Below are positions 18,161-29,084 of a stretch of 56,050 nucleotides of DNA, piece by piece. Each line of letters starts with the position of its first letter. Position 1 is the stretch's first letter. The position numbers and the translations under genes were made by a program. This stretch comes from Loigolactobacillus bifermentans DSM 20003 (GTDB lineage: Bacteria > Bacillota > Bacilli > Lactobacillales > Lactobacillaceae). Location of the stretch: positions 1 through 56,050 of the forward strand of contig NZ_AZDA01000133.1 in assembly GCF_001434575.1 (NCBI RefSeq), written 5' to 3'. The notes beneath the pieces are model-generated. The model was not told the DNA's origin, made no database searches, and saw only the letters and a list, made by a program, of their open reading frames with translations.

Positions 18161-18697
18161 GTGAGTCGTATTGGTTATAAAGTTGTAAAAGTACCTGAAA
18201 AGGTAACTGTTACTACAAACGGTAATGATGTAACTGTTAAAGGGCCAAAGGGTGAATTAACTCGTACTTTCAGTCCATTGATTGAAATGACCCAAAAAGA
18301 CGGTGAAATCAGTTTCGAACGTAAGGATAGTGGCAAAAAGAGCCGTGAATTACACGGTACTACGCGCGCTAACTTAGCAAACATGATCGAAGGCGTCACA
18401 ACTGGCTTTGTTAAAAAGTTACAGCTTGTCGGTGTCGGTTATCGTGCCCAATTGCAAGGCAAGAAATTGATCTTGAACGTTGGTTACTCTAACCCCGTTG
18501 AATTAGAAACACCTGAAGGTTTAGCTTTAGAAGTTCCTTCAAACACAGAAATTAACGTTTCTGGTATTTCTAAACAAGAAGTTGGCCAGTTTGCTGCTGA
18601 AATCCGCAGCATCCGCTCACCTGAACCTTATAAAGGTAAAGGGATTCGTTACGTCGATGAATATGTTCGTCGTAAAGAAGGTAAAACTGGTAAATAA
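18161..18697 (+). CDS. rplF: 50S ribosomal protein L6 (uL6)
   Basis: 178 aa, GTG start after [22 protein letters not shown] start and [28 protein letters not shown] end are diagnostic for L6. Confidence 0.98.
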   Translation: MSRIGYKVVKVPEKVTVTTNGNDVTVKGPKGELTRTFSPLIEMTQKDGEISFERKDSGKKSRELHGTTRANLANMIEGVTTGFVKKLQLVGVGYRAQLQGKKLILNVGYSNPVELETPEGLALEVPSNTEINVSGISKQEVGQFAAEIRSIRSPEPYKGKGIRYVDEYVRRKEGKTGK

Positions 18698-18739
18698 TGC
18701 AGCTTAGGCTGAAACAATAAAATTTAAGAGGTGAACATT

Positions 18740-19099
18740 GTGATTTCGAAACCAGACAAGAATAAAACACGCCAAAAGCGCCATTTGCGTGTTCGTGGTA
18801 AGATTTCTGGTACTGCTGAGCGCCCACGCTTGAACATTTATCGTTCTAATAAAAACATCTACGCGCAATTAATTGATGACGTAGCGGGTGTGACGCTAGC
18901 AAGTGCCTCGACATTGGACAAAGAAGTGAATGCAGAAGGAACTAAGACTGAACAAGCGCAAGCTGTCGGTGCTTTAGTTGCTAAACGCGCGGTTGCAGCA
19001 GGTCACGAAAACGTGGTCTTTGATCGTGGCGGTTACCTGTATCACGGTCGTGTTCAAGCTTTAGCAGAAGCTGCACGTGAAAACGGCTTAGACTTTTAG
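18740..19099 (+). CDS. rplR: 50S ribosomal protein L18 (uL18)
   Basis: 119 aa from GTG 18740; AGAGGTG at 18727-18733 is the SD for this start, so the in-frame GTG at 18731 inside the SD is rejected. [20 protein letters not shown]-like sequence and [21 protein letters not shown] identify L18, which binds 5S rRNA. Confidence 0.95.
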   Translation: MISKPDKNKTRQKRHLRVRGKISGTAERPRLNIYRSNKNIYAQLIDDVAGVTLASASTLDKEVNAEGTKTEQAQAVGALVAKRAVAAGHENVVFDRGGYLYHGRVQALAEAARENGLDF

Positions 19100-19120
19100 G
19101 AAAAGGAGGAATAACCATTT

Positions 19121-19627
19121 ATGACAACAACGTTTATTGATCCAAGTAAGTTGGAATTAGAAGATAATGTCGTATCGATCAACCGGGTTACTAAGGTTGT
19201 AAAAGGTGGACGTCGTCTTCGTTTCGCTGCCATCGTTATTGTTGGCGATCACAACGGTCACGTTGGCTTTGGTACTGGTAAAGCACAAGAAGTCCCAGAA
19301 GCCATTCGTAAGGCCGTTGAAGATGCTAAGAAGAACTTGATCGAAGTTCCAATCGTTGGCACAACAGTTCCTCATGAAGTCATTGGCCGTTTTGGCGGTG
19401 GCCGCGTCATGATCAAGCCTGCAATCGCCGGTTCTGGGGTTGCTGCTGGTGGCGCAGTACGTTCTATTATGGAACTTGCTGGGGTTGCTGATGTTACAAG
19501 TAAGTTCTTAGGTTCACATACGCCAATTAACGTCGTACGTGCAACTATTGATGGGTTAAAACAATTACGGCGTGCCGAAACAGTTGCTGAACTTCGCGGC
19601 ATTCCAGTTGAACAATTAAATAACTAG
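19121..19627 (+). CDS. rpsE: 30S ribosomal protein S5 (uS5)
   Basis: 168 aa. [22 protein letters not shown] and [20 protein letters not shown] are S5 motifs, followed by the C-terminal domain with [13 protein letters not shown]. Involved in accuracy and mRNA entry. Confidence 0.98.
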   Translation: MTTTFIDPSKLELEDNVVSINRVTKVVKGGRRLRFAAIVIVGDHNGHVGFGTGKAQEVPEAIRKAVEDAKKNLIEVPIVGTTVPHEVIGRFGGGRVMIKPAIAGSGVAAGGAVRSIMELAGVADVTSKFLGSHTPINVVRATIDGLKQLRRAETVAELRGIPVEQLNN

Positions 19628-19640
19628 GAGGGCGAACTTC

Positions 19641-19823
19641 ATGGCACAATTAAAAATTACGTTGAAGCGTAGTGTGGCACATCGTAAGCCTGCACACCGC
19701 AAGATCGTGAAAGCTTTAGGACTTGGCCGTGTAAACAGCTCTGTCGTATTGCCAGATAACGCTGCAATTCGGGGAGCAGTTACTAAAATTGCTTACCTAG
19801 TAGACGTTGAAGAAGCAAAATAA
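19641..19823 (+). CDS. rpmD: 50S ribosomal protein L30 (uL30)
   Basis: 60 aa. [25 protein letters not shown] is typical. SD GGAGGG; 13 bases after rpsE. Confidence 0.96.
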   Translation: MAQLKITLKRSVAHRKPAHRKIVKALGLGRVNSSVVLPDNAAIRGAVTKIAYLVDVEEAK

Positions 19824-19845
19824 CTAGCAAGGAGGTGCCGATTTA

Positions 19846-20280
19846 ATGGATTTGCATAACTTACAGTCAAGTGAAGGCTCTCGCCACGTACGCAATCGTG
19901 TAGGCCGCGGGACTTCATCCGGTAATGGTAAAACTGCTGGTCGTGGCCAAAAAGGTCAAAAGGCTCGTGGCAAAGTGCGTCTAGGTTTTGAAGGTGGCCA
20001 AATGCCTTTATTCCGTCGTATGCCAAAACGCGGTTTCTCTAACATTAACCGTAAAGAATATGCATTAGTTAGTCTTGAAGACTTAAATCGTTTCGATGAC
20101 GGAACTGAAGTAACTTCAGCTTTGCTAGTTGAATCAGGTTTAGTTAAAAAAGAAAAAGCTGGTATCAAGCTTTTGGCTAACGGTAAACTCACCAAGAAAT
20201 TAACTGTAAAGGTAAGTAAAGCATCAGCTGCTGCGAAAGCTGCTGTTGAAGCTGCTGGCGGTAAAATCGAGGTGATTTAA
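19846..20280 (+). CDS. rplO: 50S ribosomal protein L15 (uL15)
   Basis: 144 aa. The glycine/arginine-rich start with [20 protein letters not shown] and [18 protein letters not shown] are L15 hallmarks. Its stop overlaps the secY start by one base. Confidence 0.98.
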   Translation: MDLHNLQSSEGSRHVRNRVGRGTSSGNGKTAGRGQKGQKARGKVRLGFEGGQMPLFRRMPKRGFSNINRKEYALVSLEDLNRFDDGTEVTSALLVESGLVKKEKAGIKLLANGKLTKKLTVKVSKASAAAKAAVEAAGGKIEVI

Positions 20281-21578
20281 TGCTGTCGACCATCAAAAAT
20301 GCTTGGCAAGTAAAAGATATTCGGAATCGGATTCTTTTTACGTTGGGTGTTTTATTCATTTTTCGTCTCGGAACCCAAATTACGGTACCAGGCGTTAATG
20401 CAAAAGCACTGACTTCGATTGCTTCGTCAGGATTAGTCAGCATGTTGAACATGTTTGGCGGTGGTGGTCTAACGAACTATTCGATCTTCTCAATGGGTGT
20501 TTCGCCTTACATTACGGCACAGATCGTGGTCCAACTGTTACAGATGGACATTGTGCCAAAATTTGTGGAGTGGAGTAAACAAGGGGAAGTCGGAAGACGC
20601 AAATTAAATCAGGTCACACGTTACTTAACAATCGTGTTAGCCTTTGTGCAATCAATCGGGATCACTGCTGGGTTTAACGCCCTCAGTGGTCTTGGTCTGG
20701 TTAAAAATCCAAACATTCAAACCTTTGTGATGATTGGGGTTATCTTAACCGGTGGTACGATGTTAGTAACGTGGATGGGTGATCAGATTACTGATAAAGG
20801 TCTTGGCAACGGGGTCTCGATGATTATTTTTGCAGGGATCGTAGCCCGGATTCCAAACGGGATCCAGCAAATTTACCAACAGTGGTTCGGTACAAATCCA
20901 GACACAACTCAGTTCTGGCTATACATACTTTATGCTGTTGTTTTATTGATCGCAATTTTGATCGTTGTTACAATCGTCACTTGGGTTCAACAAGCTAATC
21001 GGAAAATCCCAATTCGTTATACGCGGCGGGCTTCCGATGCTGGCGACCAAAGTTACTTACCTTTAAAAGTTAACGTAGCTGGCGTAATTCCAGTTATTTT
21101 TGCAAGTTCGTTTATCGCAACGCCCCAAACGATTTTACAAGCTTTTCAAAATGCACATTCTGAGGACACGTGGTTCCAAGTCATGAATCAGATTTTTAGT
21201 ATGACCACTATTCCAGGTGCGATTCTATATACGTTCTTGATTATCGTTTTCACGTTCTTTTATGCGTTTGTACAAGTTAATCCGGAGAAAGTTGCGGAGA
21301 ATTTGCAAAAACAAGGTAGTTATATTCCGAGTGTTTGGCCCGGTAAAGAAACGCAACATTATATCTCAGGTACGCTGATGCGGTTGAGTACTGTGGGATC
21401 CATCTTCTTAGGTGTTGTTGCTTTATTGCCGATTTTAGCGGCTAATATTTGGAATCTACCGGAATCAATTGGATTAGGCGGCACCAGTTTACTGATTGTC
21501 GTTGGGGTTGCGCTTGAAGCAGCCCGTCAAATCGAAGGTTTAATGATGAAACGGCATTACGTCGGCTTTATTCGTTAG
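20280..21578 (+). CDS. secY: Preprotein translocase channel SecY
   Basis: 432 aa, about ten membrane segments. It forms the protein-conducting channel with SecE and SecG. The first cytoplasmic helix and TM1 (RNRILFTLGVLFIFRLGTQITVPG), the plug region, GIRIPNG-type loop IARIPNGIQQ, NRKIPIRYTRR in the cytosolic loop that contacts ribosome and SecA, and the end EAARQIEGLMMKRHYVGFIR are all standard. Translational coupling to rplO through TAATG is the usual spc-operon arrangement. Confidence 0.97.
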   Translation: MLSTIKNAWQVKDIRNRILFTLGVLFIFRLGTQITVPGVNAKALTSIASSGLVSMLNMFGGGGLTNYSIFSMGVSPYITAQIVVQLLQMDIVPKFVEWSKQGEVGRRKLNQVTRYLTIVLAFVQSIGITAGFNALSGLGLVKNPNIQTFVMIGVILTGGTMLVTWMGDQITDKGLGNGVSMIIFAGIVARIPNGIQQIYQQWFGTNPDTTQFWLYILYAVVLLIAILIVVTIVTWVQQANRKIPIRYTRRASDAGDQSYLPLKVNVAGVIPVIFASSFIATPQTILQAFQNAHSEDTWFQVMNQIFSMTTIPGAILYTFLIIVFTFFYAFVQVNPEKVAENLQKQGSYIPSVWPGKETQHYISGTLMRLSTVGSIFLGVVALLPILAANIWNLPESIGLGGTSLLIVVGVALEAARQIEGLMMKRHYVGFIR

Positions 21579-21730
21579 CTTTGATGGCTTAAGAAGAGAT
21601 AAAAGGGAATCTGGTTCGACGACATGGAATTTTTTTGAAAAATCCCATTGTTTTGTTGACGACGGATGGCCTTTTGTCTCTTTTTTTAATATAATAAGGA
21701 TATAACTTGTTTCTAATTTGAAAGGGGTAA

Positions 21731-22390
<660 letters not shown>

Positions 22391-22414
22391 GTTTGAAATA
22401 AGTTTAATTGGGAC

Positions 22415-22443
22415 TTGCGTCGATTATAACCTTCTGCTATAAT
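22415..22443 (+). promoter_or_regulatory. Promoter of infA-rpmJ-rpsM-rpsK-rpoA-rplQ
   Basis: TTGCGT at 22415-22420, an exact 17-base spacer, and a perfect TATAAT at 22438-22443. It gives a leader of roughly 190 bases before infA. Confidence 0.85.
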
Positions 22444-22503
22444 ATTAAAGGTTATCTGTTCAATCCTGTCATTTTGGATTGATATGACAGTGAAGGCAAA
22501 AAA

Positions 22504-22601
22504 GGTGAGTGCATTCGCCCTCACCATTTTTATGTGTTGAATTGATGCGGTGCAAGAGTCCCGGGCATAACACTGCGCGATGGCTTTTGCTATGGCGCAG
22601 T
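22504..22601 (+). promoter_or_regulatory. Structured infA leader with two hairpins
   Basis: Hairpin one: GGTGAG (22504-22509) with CTCACC (22520-22525), preceded by an A-run and followed by ATTTTTA, like a weak attenuator. Hairpin two: ACTGCGC (22572-22578) with GCGCAGT (22595-22601), extended inside by ATGGC/GCTAT around a TTTT loop. The SD GGAAGGAGGG of infA follows at 22624-22633. The function is not known; the layout suggests translational or transcriptional feedback. Confidence 0.5.
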
Positions 22602-22642
22602 TTATAGCTGTAACCACATTTGTGGGAAGGAGGGATTTCTGT

Positions 22643-22861
22643 TTGGCCAAAGATAATGTAATCGAAGTGGAAGGTAAAGTTGTTGATACATTGCCTAACG
22701 CAATGTTCAAGGTAGAACTTGAGAATAACGCAACGATTCTCGCCACCGTTTCCGGTAAGATCAGAATGCATTACATTCGTATTTTGCCAGGTGATCGTGT
22801 GACTGTCGAATTATCGCCATACGATTTAACACGCGGCCGGATCACTTATCGTTTCAAGTAG
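22643..22861 (+). CDS. infA: Translation initiation factor IF-1
   Basis: 72 aa from TTG 22643, the exact family length and preceded by GGAAGGAGGG; longer in-frame extensions are rejected. [25 protein letters not shown] and [29 protein letters not shown] form the S1-like OB fold. IF-1 blocks the A site during initiation. A TTG start on a structured leader probably keeps translation low. Confidence 0.96.
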   Translation: MAKDNVIEVEGKVVDTLPNAMFKVELENNATILATVSGKIRMHYIRILPGDRVTVELSPYDLTRGRITYRFK

Positions 22862-22941
22862 TGATCGGAACGAGCGGATATCTGTTTCAAAGGTAGATGA
22901 CTTTTGCTTCCGCAAAAGTCTGCGATCAATGAGAATTGATC
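22862..22941 (+). promoter_or_regulatory. Mutually exclusive hairpins between infA and rpmJ
   Basis: TGATCG (22862-22867) can pair with CGATCA (22923-22928), enclosing a perfect 9-bp hairpin GACTTTTGC (22899-22907) / GCAAAAGTC (22912-22920) with a TTCC tetraloop. Alternatively GATCAAT (22924-22930) pairs with ATTGATC (22935-22941). Because both use GATCA at 22924-22928, the two folds exclude each other. The SD of rpmJ lies just downstream. Confidence 0.5.
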
Positions 22942-22971
22942 AACGGACAACGTACTGAGGAGGTATTTACT

Positions 22972-23088
22972 ATGAAAGTACGACCATCAGTAAAGAAGAT
23001 GTGCGAACACTGCCGTGTCATCAAACGCAAGGGCCGTGTTATGATCATCTGCTCTGCTAACCCGAAACACAAACAACGTCAAGGGTAA
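22972..23088 (+). CDS. rpmJ: 50S ribosomal protein L36 (bL36), zinc form
   Basis: 38 aa: starts [20 protein letters not shown] and contains a Cys-Cys-Cys-His zinc ribbon (CEHC, then Cys27 and His32). SD GAGGAGG upstream. Smallest gene of the cluster, in its usual place before rpsM. Confidence 0.97.
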   Translation: MKVRPSVKKMCEHCRVIKRKGRVMIICSANPKHKQRQG

Positions 23089-23120
23089 TCTAAAATTCAT
23101 TTAAATGGAGGTGCAATTTA

Positions 23121-23486
23121 ATGGCTCGTATCGCAGGAATTGATTTACCACGTAACAAACAAATCGTTATCGGTTTAACTTATATCTTCGGGATCGGGAA
23201 TACAACTGCTCATAAAGTATTAGCAGCTGCTGGTGTACCAGAAAACGTTCGCGTTTCTGATTTAACACCTGAACAAGAAGATAAGATCCGTGTTGAAGTT
23301 GATAAGGTTAAAGTTGAAGGTGATCTTCGCCGTGAAGTCAACTTAAACATCAAACGTCTTCAAGAAATCGGTTCTTACCGTGGCATGCGTCATCGTCGTG
23401 GGTTACCAGTTCGTGGTCAACACACAAAGAACAATGCGCGTACTCGTAAGGGCAAAAAAGTTTCAATTGCCGGTAAGAAGAAATAA
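23121..23486 (+). CDS. rpsM: 30S ribosomal protein S13 (uS13)
   Basis: 121 aa. [21 protein letters not shown] start and [20 protein letters not shown] end are diagnostic. It forms intersubunit bridges and contacts P-site tRNA. Confidence 0.98.
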   Translation: MARIAGIDLPRNKQIVIGLTYIFGIGNTTAHKVLAAAGVPENVRVSDLTPEQEDKIRVEVDKVKVEGDLRREVNLNIKRLQEIGSYRGMRHRRGLPVRGQHTKNNARTRKGKKVSIAGKKK

Positions 23487-23510
23487 CTCAATAAGGGAGG
23501 TTAGCAATTA

Positions 23511-23900
23511 ATGGCAACTCGAAAAACAACACGTCGTCGTCGGGTCAAAAAGAACATCGAATCAGGCGTCGCACATATCCACTCTACTTTTAACAACACC
23601 TTGATCATGATCACAGACCCTCAAGGGAATGCAATTGCATGGTCTTCAGCAGGTGCCTTAGGTTTTAAAGGTAGTCGTAAATCTACACCATTTGCTGCAC
23701 AAATGGCCGCAGAAGCCGCAGCAAAAGCTTCAATGGAATTTGGTATGAAGTCTGTTGAAGTAACAGTTAAAGGTCCAGGTTCAGGTCGTGAAGCAGCGAT
23801 TCGTTCACTCCAAGCAACTGGTTTGGAAATTACCGCTATTCGTGATGTAACACCAGTTCCTCATAATGGTTCTCGTCCTCCAAAGCGCCGTCGTGTTTAA
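23511..23900 (+). CDS. rpsK: 30S ribosomal protein S11 (uS11)
   Basis: 129 aa. [22 protein letters not shown] and [21 protein letters not shown] are S11 motifs; ends [12 protein letters not shown]. Platform protein of the 30S subunit. Confidence 0.98.
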   Translation: MATRKTTRRRRVKKNIESGVAHIHSTFNNTLIMITDPQGNAIAWSSAGALGFKGSRKSTPFAAQMAAEAAAKASMEFGMKSVEVTVKGPGSGREAAIRSLQATGLEITAIRDVTPVPHNGSRPPKRRRV

Positions 23901-23905
23901 TGTGA

Positions 23906-23939
23906 GTACGGTTCATTTTGAGTTTGAACTGAAACGTAC
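23906..23939 (+). promoter_or_regulatory. Hairpin upstream of rpoA
   Basis: GTACG (23906-23910) pairs with CGTAC (23935-23939), and GTTCA (23911-23915) with TGAAC (23925-23929). It lies in the 87-base rpsK-rpoA gap and lacks a T-run, so it is more likely a processing or regulatory structure than a terminator. Confidence 0.4.
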
Positions 23940-23987
23940 GTCATGTTTTAAACAACACTTCTCGTTTTGAAAGGGGTAAGAGACTAA

Positions 23988-24926
23988 ATGATCGAATTTG
24001 AGAAGCCAAACATTACCAAGGTTGACGAAAGCACAAATTACGGTAAATTTGTGGTTGAACCACTAGAACGTGGCTACGGGACAACATTAGGTAATTCATT
24101 ACGGCGGATTTTGTTGGCATCTTTACCAGGTGCTGCCGCTACTAGTGTTCAAATTGATGGCGTCTTACACGAATTCTCAACCATCGATGGTGTAACGGAA
24201 GATGTTACCCAAATCATTTTGAACATCAAAAAGCTAGCTTTGAAGTTGGAATCTGACGATGATAAAACCGTTGAGATCGACGTCCAAGGGCCAGCGACCG
24301 TAACTGCTGGTGATATCGAAGCCGACAGTGATGTTGAGGTTTTGAATCCGGATCTTTACATCTGCACAGTTGCTGAGGGTGGGCATTTCCATGCTCGTAT
24401 GACTGTTCGTAAGGGTCGCGGTTATGTTGCTGCTGAAGGAAATAAAGTAGACGATATGCCGATTGGTGTTTTACCAATTGATTCGATTTATACCCCGATC
24501 AGTCGTGTCAATTATCAAGTTGAAAGTACCCGTGTTGGGCAACGCAACGATTTTGATAAATTAACACTGGATGTCTGGACAAATGGTTCCATTAATCCAC
24601 GAGAAGCCATCAGTCTTGCCGCTAAGATCCTCACGGAACATCTTGATATCTTTGTCAACTTAACTGATGAAGCGAAAAACGCTGAAATCATGGTCGAAAA
24701 AGAAGAAACACATAAAGAAAAGATGCTTGAAATGACAATTGAAGAACTTGACCTTTCGGTTCGTTCTTATAACTGTCTCAAACGTGCTGGTATCAACACG
24801 GTTCAAGAATTAACCAACAAGACTGAAGCTGATATGATGAAGGTCCGCAACTTAGGCCGGAAGTCATTAGAAGAAGTCAAAGCTAAATTAGCTGATCTTG
24901 GCCTTTCTTTACGTAAAGAAGACTAA
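23988..24926 (+). CDS. rpoA: RNA polymerase alpha subunit
   Basis: 312 aa. The N-terminal assembly domain includes [23 protein letters not shown], and the C-terminal domain (about 245-312) contains the helix-hairpin-helix [22 protein letters not shown] that binds UP elements and activators. Normal Firmicutes length. SD GAAAGGGG. Confidence 0.98.
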   Translation: MIEFEKPNITKVDESTNYGKFVVEPLERGYGTTLGNSLRRILLASLPGAAATSVQIDGVLHEFSTIDGVTEDVTQIILNIKKLALKLESDDDKTVEIDVQGPATVTAGDIEADSDVEVLNPDLYICTVAEGGHFHARMTVRKGRGYVAAEGNKVDDMPIGVLPIDSIYTPISRVNYQVESTRVGQRNDFDKLTLDVWTNGSINPREAISLAAKILTEHLDIFVNLTDEAKNAEIMVEKEETHKEKMLEMTIEELDLSVRSYNCLKRAGINTVQELTNKTEADMMKVRNLGRKSLEEVKAKLADLGLSLRKED

Positions 24927-24977
24927 GCCAACTTTCGATCGCTTTGCCGATCAACTATCAAAGGAGGGAATCCATTA

Positions 24978-25361
24978 ATGAGTTACCGTAAATTAGGTCG
25001 CACAAGTTCTCAACGGAAAGCTTTGTTACGCGATTTAACATCTGACTTAATCATGAACGAAAAAATCACGACAACAGAAGCACGTGCCAAAGAAGTTCGC
25101 TCAACGACTGAAAAAATGATCACTTTAGGTAAAAAAGGTGATTTATCTGCACGTCGTCAAGCAGCCGCTTTCTTACGCGACGAAATTGCTGATGTTCATG
25201 AAGACGGCGATCAAGTAGTCGTTCAAACTGTTTTACAAAAATTATTTGACGACGTAGCACCTCGCTACACTGATCGTAACGGTGGTTATACACGCATTTA
25301 CAAGACAATGCCTCGTCGTGGTGACGGCGCACCAATGGTTGTTTTACAATTTGTAGACTAA
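24978..25361 (+). CDS. rplQ: 50S ribosomal protein L17 (bL17)
   Basis: 127 aa. [20 protein letters not shown] start, EARAKEVR, and the C-terminal [13 protein letters not shown] are standard. Last gene of the block; followed by a structured RNA. Confidence 0.98.
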   Translation: MSYRKLGRTSSQRKALLRDLTSDLIMNEKITTTEARAKEVRSTTEKMITLGKKGDLSARRQAAAFLRDEIADVHEDGDQVVVQTVLQKLFDDVAPRYTDRNGGYTRIYKTMPRRGDGAPMVVLQFVD

Positions 25362-25377
25362 TCATGAACTTCACGAA

Positions 25378-25394
25378 TCGTTAGTTTCTAACGA
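25378..25394 (+). promoter_or_regulatory. Small hairpin after rplQ
   Basis: Perfect TCGTTAG / CTAACGA with a TTT loop, 17 bases after the rplQ stop and without a T-run. It may protect the mRNA 3' end or be part of the following structured element. Confidence 0.45.
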
Positions 25395-25409
25395 CATGAA
25401 CATATAAGG

Positions 25410-25538
25410 ATCACTTCCAAATTACTATAGACCAGAGTGTTATGATGTTGGTTAGTTGTTTTTCCAAGTCTAGCTCGACGGTTGTCACAATAGTGGACTT
25501 TTGCCCTATTGTGTCGTAATTCGGGAAGTGATTTTTTT
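25410..25538 (+). ncRNA. Candidate L17 downstream element ending in a terminator
   Basis: A long closing stem pairs ATCACTTCC (25410-25418) with GGAAGTGAT (25524-25532) and AATTAC (25420-25425) with GTAATT (25516-25521). Inside, CACAATAG (25486-25493) pairs with CTATTGTG (25506-25513). A T-run follows at 25532-25538. The position directly after rplQ in a lactic acid bacterium matches the published L17 downstream element; I did not run a covariance model, so the family name rests on position and overall shape. Confidence 0.6.
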
Positions 25539-25701
25539 GTGCTTTCGATTTCGTTTCAGGATGGGGATAGGTGCTGACTAAGCCGTTTTTGAAATAATCG
25601 CGTTAGAATGAAACTGCTACCTTTTCGGAAGTAAGCGTTCATGTTATCATTATTGATGTGTAATTATTTTAAATTTTAAAGCGAAAAAAGGTGTCAGGCG
25701 A

Positions 25702-26550
25702 TTGGCAAATATTATTGAAGTCACGGATCTTAGCTACCATTATCCACAAATGGAACAGCGCCCAGCGCTTCAACACGTGAATTTTACAGTGCAAGCCGGC
25801 GAGTGGCTGGCAATTATTGGACATAACGGAAGTGGCAAGTCGACGCTGGCGAAGTCTTTGGATGGTTTGTTGACGCCTGACCCACAAAATAAAGGCGAGA
25901 TCAAGGTTGCTGGCCTGACGTTAACCGATGAGACCGTTTGGCAGATTCGTGCCAAAATTGGCATGGTCTTCCAAAATCCAGACAACCAGTTTGTAGGGGC
26001 CACGGTGGAAGATGATGTGGCTTTTGGGCTGGAAAATCGTGGGGTGCCGCGGCCTGAAATGCAGGAACGCGTGCATGCGGCGCTGAAGCGGGTGCGGATG
26101 ACCGAATTTGCTGATCGGGAACCAGCCCGGTTATCTGGTGGTCAAAAGCAACGGGTGGCGATTGCAGGCATTATTGCGCAACGTCCGGATATTATTATTT
26201 TAGATGAATCGACAAGTATGCTCGATCCTAAAGGTCGGGCAGAAGTGCTGGCAACCGTGCGCCAACTCAATCAAGAAGATCATTTAACGGTGATCTCCAT
26301 TACGCACGATATTGATGAAGCGGCCCAAGCTAATCGGATCGTGGTGTTAGATGACGGTCAGGTAAAGGAAACTGGTACGCCAGCTGAAATTTTTGCTTAC
26401 GGGGAACGGCTTATTGAAATGGGGCTAGATGTGCCTTATGCAGAGCGCTTAAAAACAGCTTTGCGGCAAGTCGGCGCTGACGTGCCCAAGCAATATCTTA
26501 CAGAGGAAGGAATGGCGGATTGGTTATGGACATCACATTCAAAGATGTAG
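25702..26550 (+). CDS. ecfA1: ECF transporter ATPase A1
   Basis: 282 aa, TTG start. Walker [12 protein letters not shown]-loop [10 protein letters not shown], signature [13 protein letters not shown], and Walker [14 protein letters not shown], where Ser replaces the usual Pro after the catalytic Glu, a common feature of EcfA1. With EcfA2 and EcfT it forms the shared energising module for vitamin-binding S components encoded elsewhere. The 3' end overlaps ecfA2 in another frame. Confidence 0.94.
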   Translation: MANIIEVTDLSYHYPQMEQRPALQHVNFTVQAGEWLAIIGHNGSGKSTLAKSLDGLLTPDPQNKGEIKVAGLTLTDETVWQIRAKIGMVFQNPDNQFVGATVEDDVAFGLENRGVPRPEMQERVHAALKRVRMTEFADREPARLSGGQKQRVAIAGIIAQRPDIIILDESTSMLDPKGRAEVLATVRQLNQEDHLTVISITHDIDEAAQANRIVVLDDGQVKETGTPAEIFAYGERLIEMGLDVPYAERLKTALRQVGADVPKQYLTEEGMADWLWTSHSKM

Positions 26551-27404
26551 CTTTCACCTATCAGGCTGGCAGTCCGTTTGCCAGTGACGCCTTAACGGAT
26601 ATTAATTTAACCATTCATGATCAGGCTTTTACAGCGATTATTGGGCACACAGGCAGTGGCAAGTCCACACTGGTGCAACACCTTAATGCGTTGTTAAAAC
26701 CGTCTGCAGGGACTGTGACGATTGGTGAACGGGTGATTACCCCGGAAACAGACAATAAAAATCTAAAGCCGATTCGGCAAAAGGTCGGAATGGTTTTTCA
26801 ATTTCCGGAAAATCAGTTGTTTGAAGAAACCGTCGCGAAGGACATTGCTTTTGGCCCCATGAACTTTGGGGTCAGTGAGGCAGATGCGTTGCAACGTGCC
26901 ACTGAAATGGTTCAGCTGGTTGGCTTGGATACCCAGTATTTGGAACGGTCACCATTTGATCTATCCGGTGGGCAAATGCGCCGGGTGGCCATTGCAGGGG
27001 TTTTGGCAATGAAGCCAGAAGTATTGATCCTCGATGAGCCTACAGCAGGGCTTGATCCAGTTGGTCGGCGTGAGATCCTCGGGATGGTCGAGCGGCTCCA
27101 TCGTGAGCAGCATTTAACTGTGGTGTTGATCACCCATTTAATGGAAGATGTCGCCGCTTATGCCGATCAAGTCGTGGTCATGGATCGCGGTCAAGTGGCC
27201 AAAACAGGCACACCACAAGCTGTTTTTCAAGATGTGGCCTGGTTACAAAGTCATCAGCTCGGCGTACCTGAAACAGCGTTGTTTGCCGAAAAATTGAAAC
27301 AACGTGGTTTTCAGTTTGAGCAATTACCATTAACGGAAGCCGCCTTAGCAGCAGCCCTTGCGCCACAGCTACCGTTAACTAAACGAGGTGCAACGGATGA
27401 ATAA
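26526..27404 (+). CDS. ecfA2: ECF transporter ATPase A2
   Basis: 292 aa from ATG 26526 ([15 protein letters not shown]), the usual EcfA2 start; an in-frame TTG at 26520 is less likely. Walker [12 protein letters not shown]-loop [10 protein letters not shown], signature [13 protein letters not shown], Walker [14 protein letters not shown]. Its start lies 25 bases inside ecfA1, and its stop overlaps ecfT by 8 bases, so the three subunits are tightly coupled. Confidence 0.94.
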   Translation: MDITFKDVAFTYQAGSPFASDALTDINLTIHDQAFTAIIGHTGSGKSTLVQHLNALLKPSAGTVTIGERVITPETDNKNLKPIRQKVGMVFQFPENQLFEETVAKDIAFGPMNFGVSEADALQRATEMVQLVGLDTQYLERSPFDLSGGQMRRVAIAGVLAMKPEVLILDEPTAGLDPVGRREILGMVERLHREQHLTVVLITHLMEDVAAYADQVVVMDRGQVAKTGTPQAVFQDVAWLQSHQLGVPETALFAEKLKQRGFQFEQLPLTEAALAAALAPQLPLTKRGATDE

Positions 27405-28188
27405 ATTGATATTTGGGCGTTATATTCCTGGGGATTCTTTTATTCATCGACTTGATCCACGGGGCAAATTACTGTTGAGTTTTTACTTTATTGGGATTAT
27501 TTTCTTGGCGCACAATTGGCAAAGCTATTTGCTCCTTTTCTTGTTCACCATGTTTGCCGTGTTAATGTCGCGCGTTAATTTAGGTTTCTTTATTCGCGGG
27601 GTACGGCCACTGATCTGGCTGATCCTGTTTACCGTGATCTTACAGATCTTTTTTACCCGCGGTGGGCATTTATATTGGCACTGGGGACCGTTGGTGGTCT
27701 CCCAATATGGTTTAGTCAATGGTGGTTATATTTTCATGCGTTTTGTGTTGATCATTTTCATGTCAACTTTGTTAACGTTAACGACACCGCCATTACAGTT
27801 GTCGGATGCCATCGAATCGATTTTAAAACCCTTTAAAGTCTTTCATTTGCCAGTTTATGAAATTGCGTTAATGATTTCCATTGCGTTACGCTTTGTGCCA
27901 ACCTTAATGGATGAAACTGAAAAAATTATGAATGCGCAACGCGCCCGTGGGGTGGATTTTGGCAGTGGTAGTTTAAGCCAAAAAATGCGTGCGATTATTC
28001 CGCTATTGATTCCGTTATTTGTGAATTCCTTTAACCGGGCTGAAGATTTGGCAACGGCCATGGAAGCACGCGGTTATCAAGGTGGTGAAGGACGAACCAA
28101 GTACCGTGTGCTGACTTGGAAAGGTCAAGACACGCTTGCTGTTGCGGCCTTTGCCGTCATTACCGGATTACTGATCTGGTTACGCTAA
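27397..28188 (+). CDS. ecfT: ECF transporter transmembrane subunit T
   Basis: 263 aa from ATG 27397, with GAGGTG just upstream. Several membrane segments follow [31 protein letters not shown] and [10 protein letters not shown] are the two Ala-Arg-Gly coupling helices that insert into the ATPases, which is diagnostic for EcfT. Confidence 0.94.
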   Translation: MNKLIFGRYIPGDSFIHRLDPRGKLLLSFYFIGIIFLAHNWQSYLLLFLFTMFAVLMSRVNLGFFIRGVRPLIWLILFTVILQIFFTRGGHLYWHWGPLVVSQYGLVNGGYIFMRFVLIIFMSTLLTLTTPPLQLSDAIESILKPFKVFHLPVYEIALMISIALRFVPTLMDETEKIMNAQRARGVDFGSGSLSQKMRAIIPLLIPLFVNSFNRAEDLATAMEARGYQGGEGRTKYRVLTWKGQDTLAVAAFAVITGLLIWLR

Positions 28189-28212
28189 TTTTAAAAAGAA
28201 GGACGTTTAAGA

Positions 28213-28989
28213 ATGCCAGTAACACATTATAAAGTCACATTAATGTATGATGGAACTCATTTTGCGGGGTATCAAGTGCAACCGCATCAACGGACGGTTC
28301 AAGGTGTCGTTGAGCAAGCCCTTGCTAAAATGGCAAAAGTTGAACAACGAATTCCCATCAACGGTTCAGGTCGAACCGATGCTGGCGTGCATGCTTACGG
28401 ACAAGTCATCAGTTTTGACTTTCCGTTTTTTATTGCCGCCGAAGGGATGCGCAAAGCATTAAACAGTTTATTACCGTTGGATACGCAAGTTTTAGCCTGT
28501 GAAGTGGTCCCATCCGATTTTCATGCACGGTTTGATGCAACCGGCAAACGCTATCGTTATCGGGTGAACTTGGATTATTATACGAATCCATTTCGCCGGC
28601 TTTATACCGGGCATTGGAAGTGGCCGATGCAGCCTGAATTAATTGAAGCGGCAATTGGTGATTTCGTCGGTACCCATGATTTCACCAGTTTTGCGGCAGC
28701 CGGCGGTAGCATTGAAAATAAAGTGCGCACGATTTATGATGCCAAAGTGACGGTTGACCAAACCCAAAATGAATTGATCTTCGATTTTTATGGCAATGGC
28801 TTTCTTTATAATATGGTCCGCATTATGGTAGGGGTGCTGCTGGAAATTGGTGGTAATCGCCGGCCGCTACACGATATTCAGCGTTTATATCAAGTTAAAG
28901 ATCGGCGGCAAGCTCGCTTAACAGCAGCGGCCAGTGGTCTTTATTTGATGCAAGTTTACTATGGTGATGGCCCAGCAGATTTAAAATAA
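28213..28989 (+). CDS. truA: tRNA pseudouridine(38-40) synthase
   Basis: 258 aa. [20 protein letters not shown] start and [14 protein letters not shown] with the catalytic Asp are definitive. It modifies U38-U40 of the anticodon arm. The gene follows ecfT by 24 bases, the normal order in lactobacilli. Confidence 0.96.
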   Translation: MPVTHYKVTLMYDGTHFAGYQVQPHQRTVQGVVEQALAKMAKVEQRIPINGSGRTDAGVHAYGQVISFDFPFFIAAEGMRKALNSLLPLDTQVLACEVVPSDFHARFDATGKRYRYRVNLDYYTNPFRRLYTGHWKWPMQPELIEAAIGDFVGTHDFTSFAAAGGSIENKVRTIYDAKVTVDQTQNELIFDFYGNGFLYNMVRIMVGVLLEIGGNRRPLHDIQRLYQVKDRRQARLTAAASGLYLMQVYYGDGPADLK

Positions 28990-29013
28990 AAGCGGTTTTA
29001 TATAAATCTTCAT

Positions 29014-29041
29014 TTGTAAATCTTGAATTTTCGTGTAAAAT
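29014..29041 (+). promoter_or_regulatory. Possible promoter for the polysaccharide-control genes
   Basis: TTGTAA at 29014-29019, a 16-base spacer, and TAAAAT at 29036-29041, about 45 bases before the Wzz-like gene. Moderate match only. Confidence 0.4.
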
Positions 29042-29084
29042 CTGTTTATGAGAGCTTTTTTTGATTGTATTATGGAGGTAATTC

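Noticed and set aside
25539-25701. Promoter for ecfA1
   Set aside because: Only a weak pair (TTCATG and TAATTA near 25637-25665) is visible; not strong enough to annotate.
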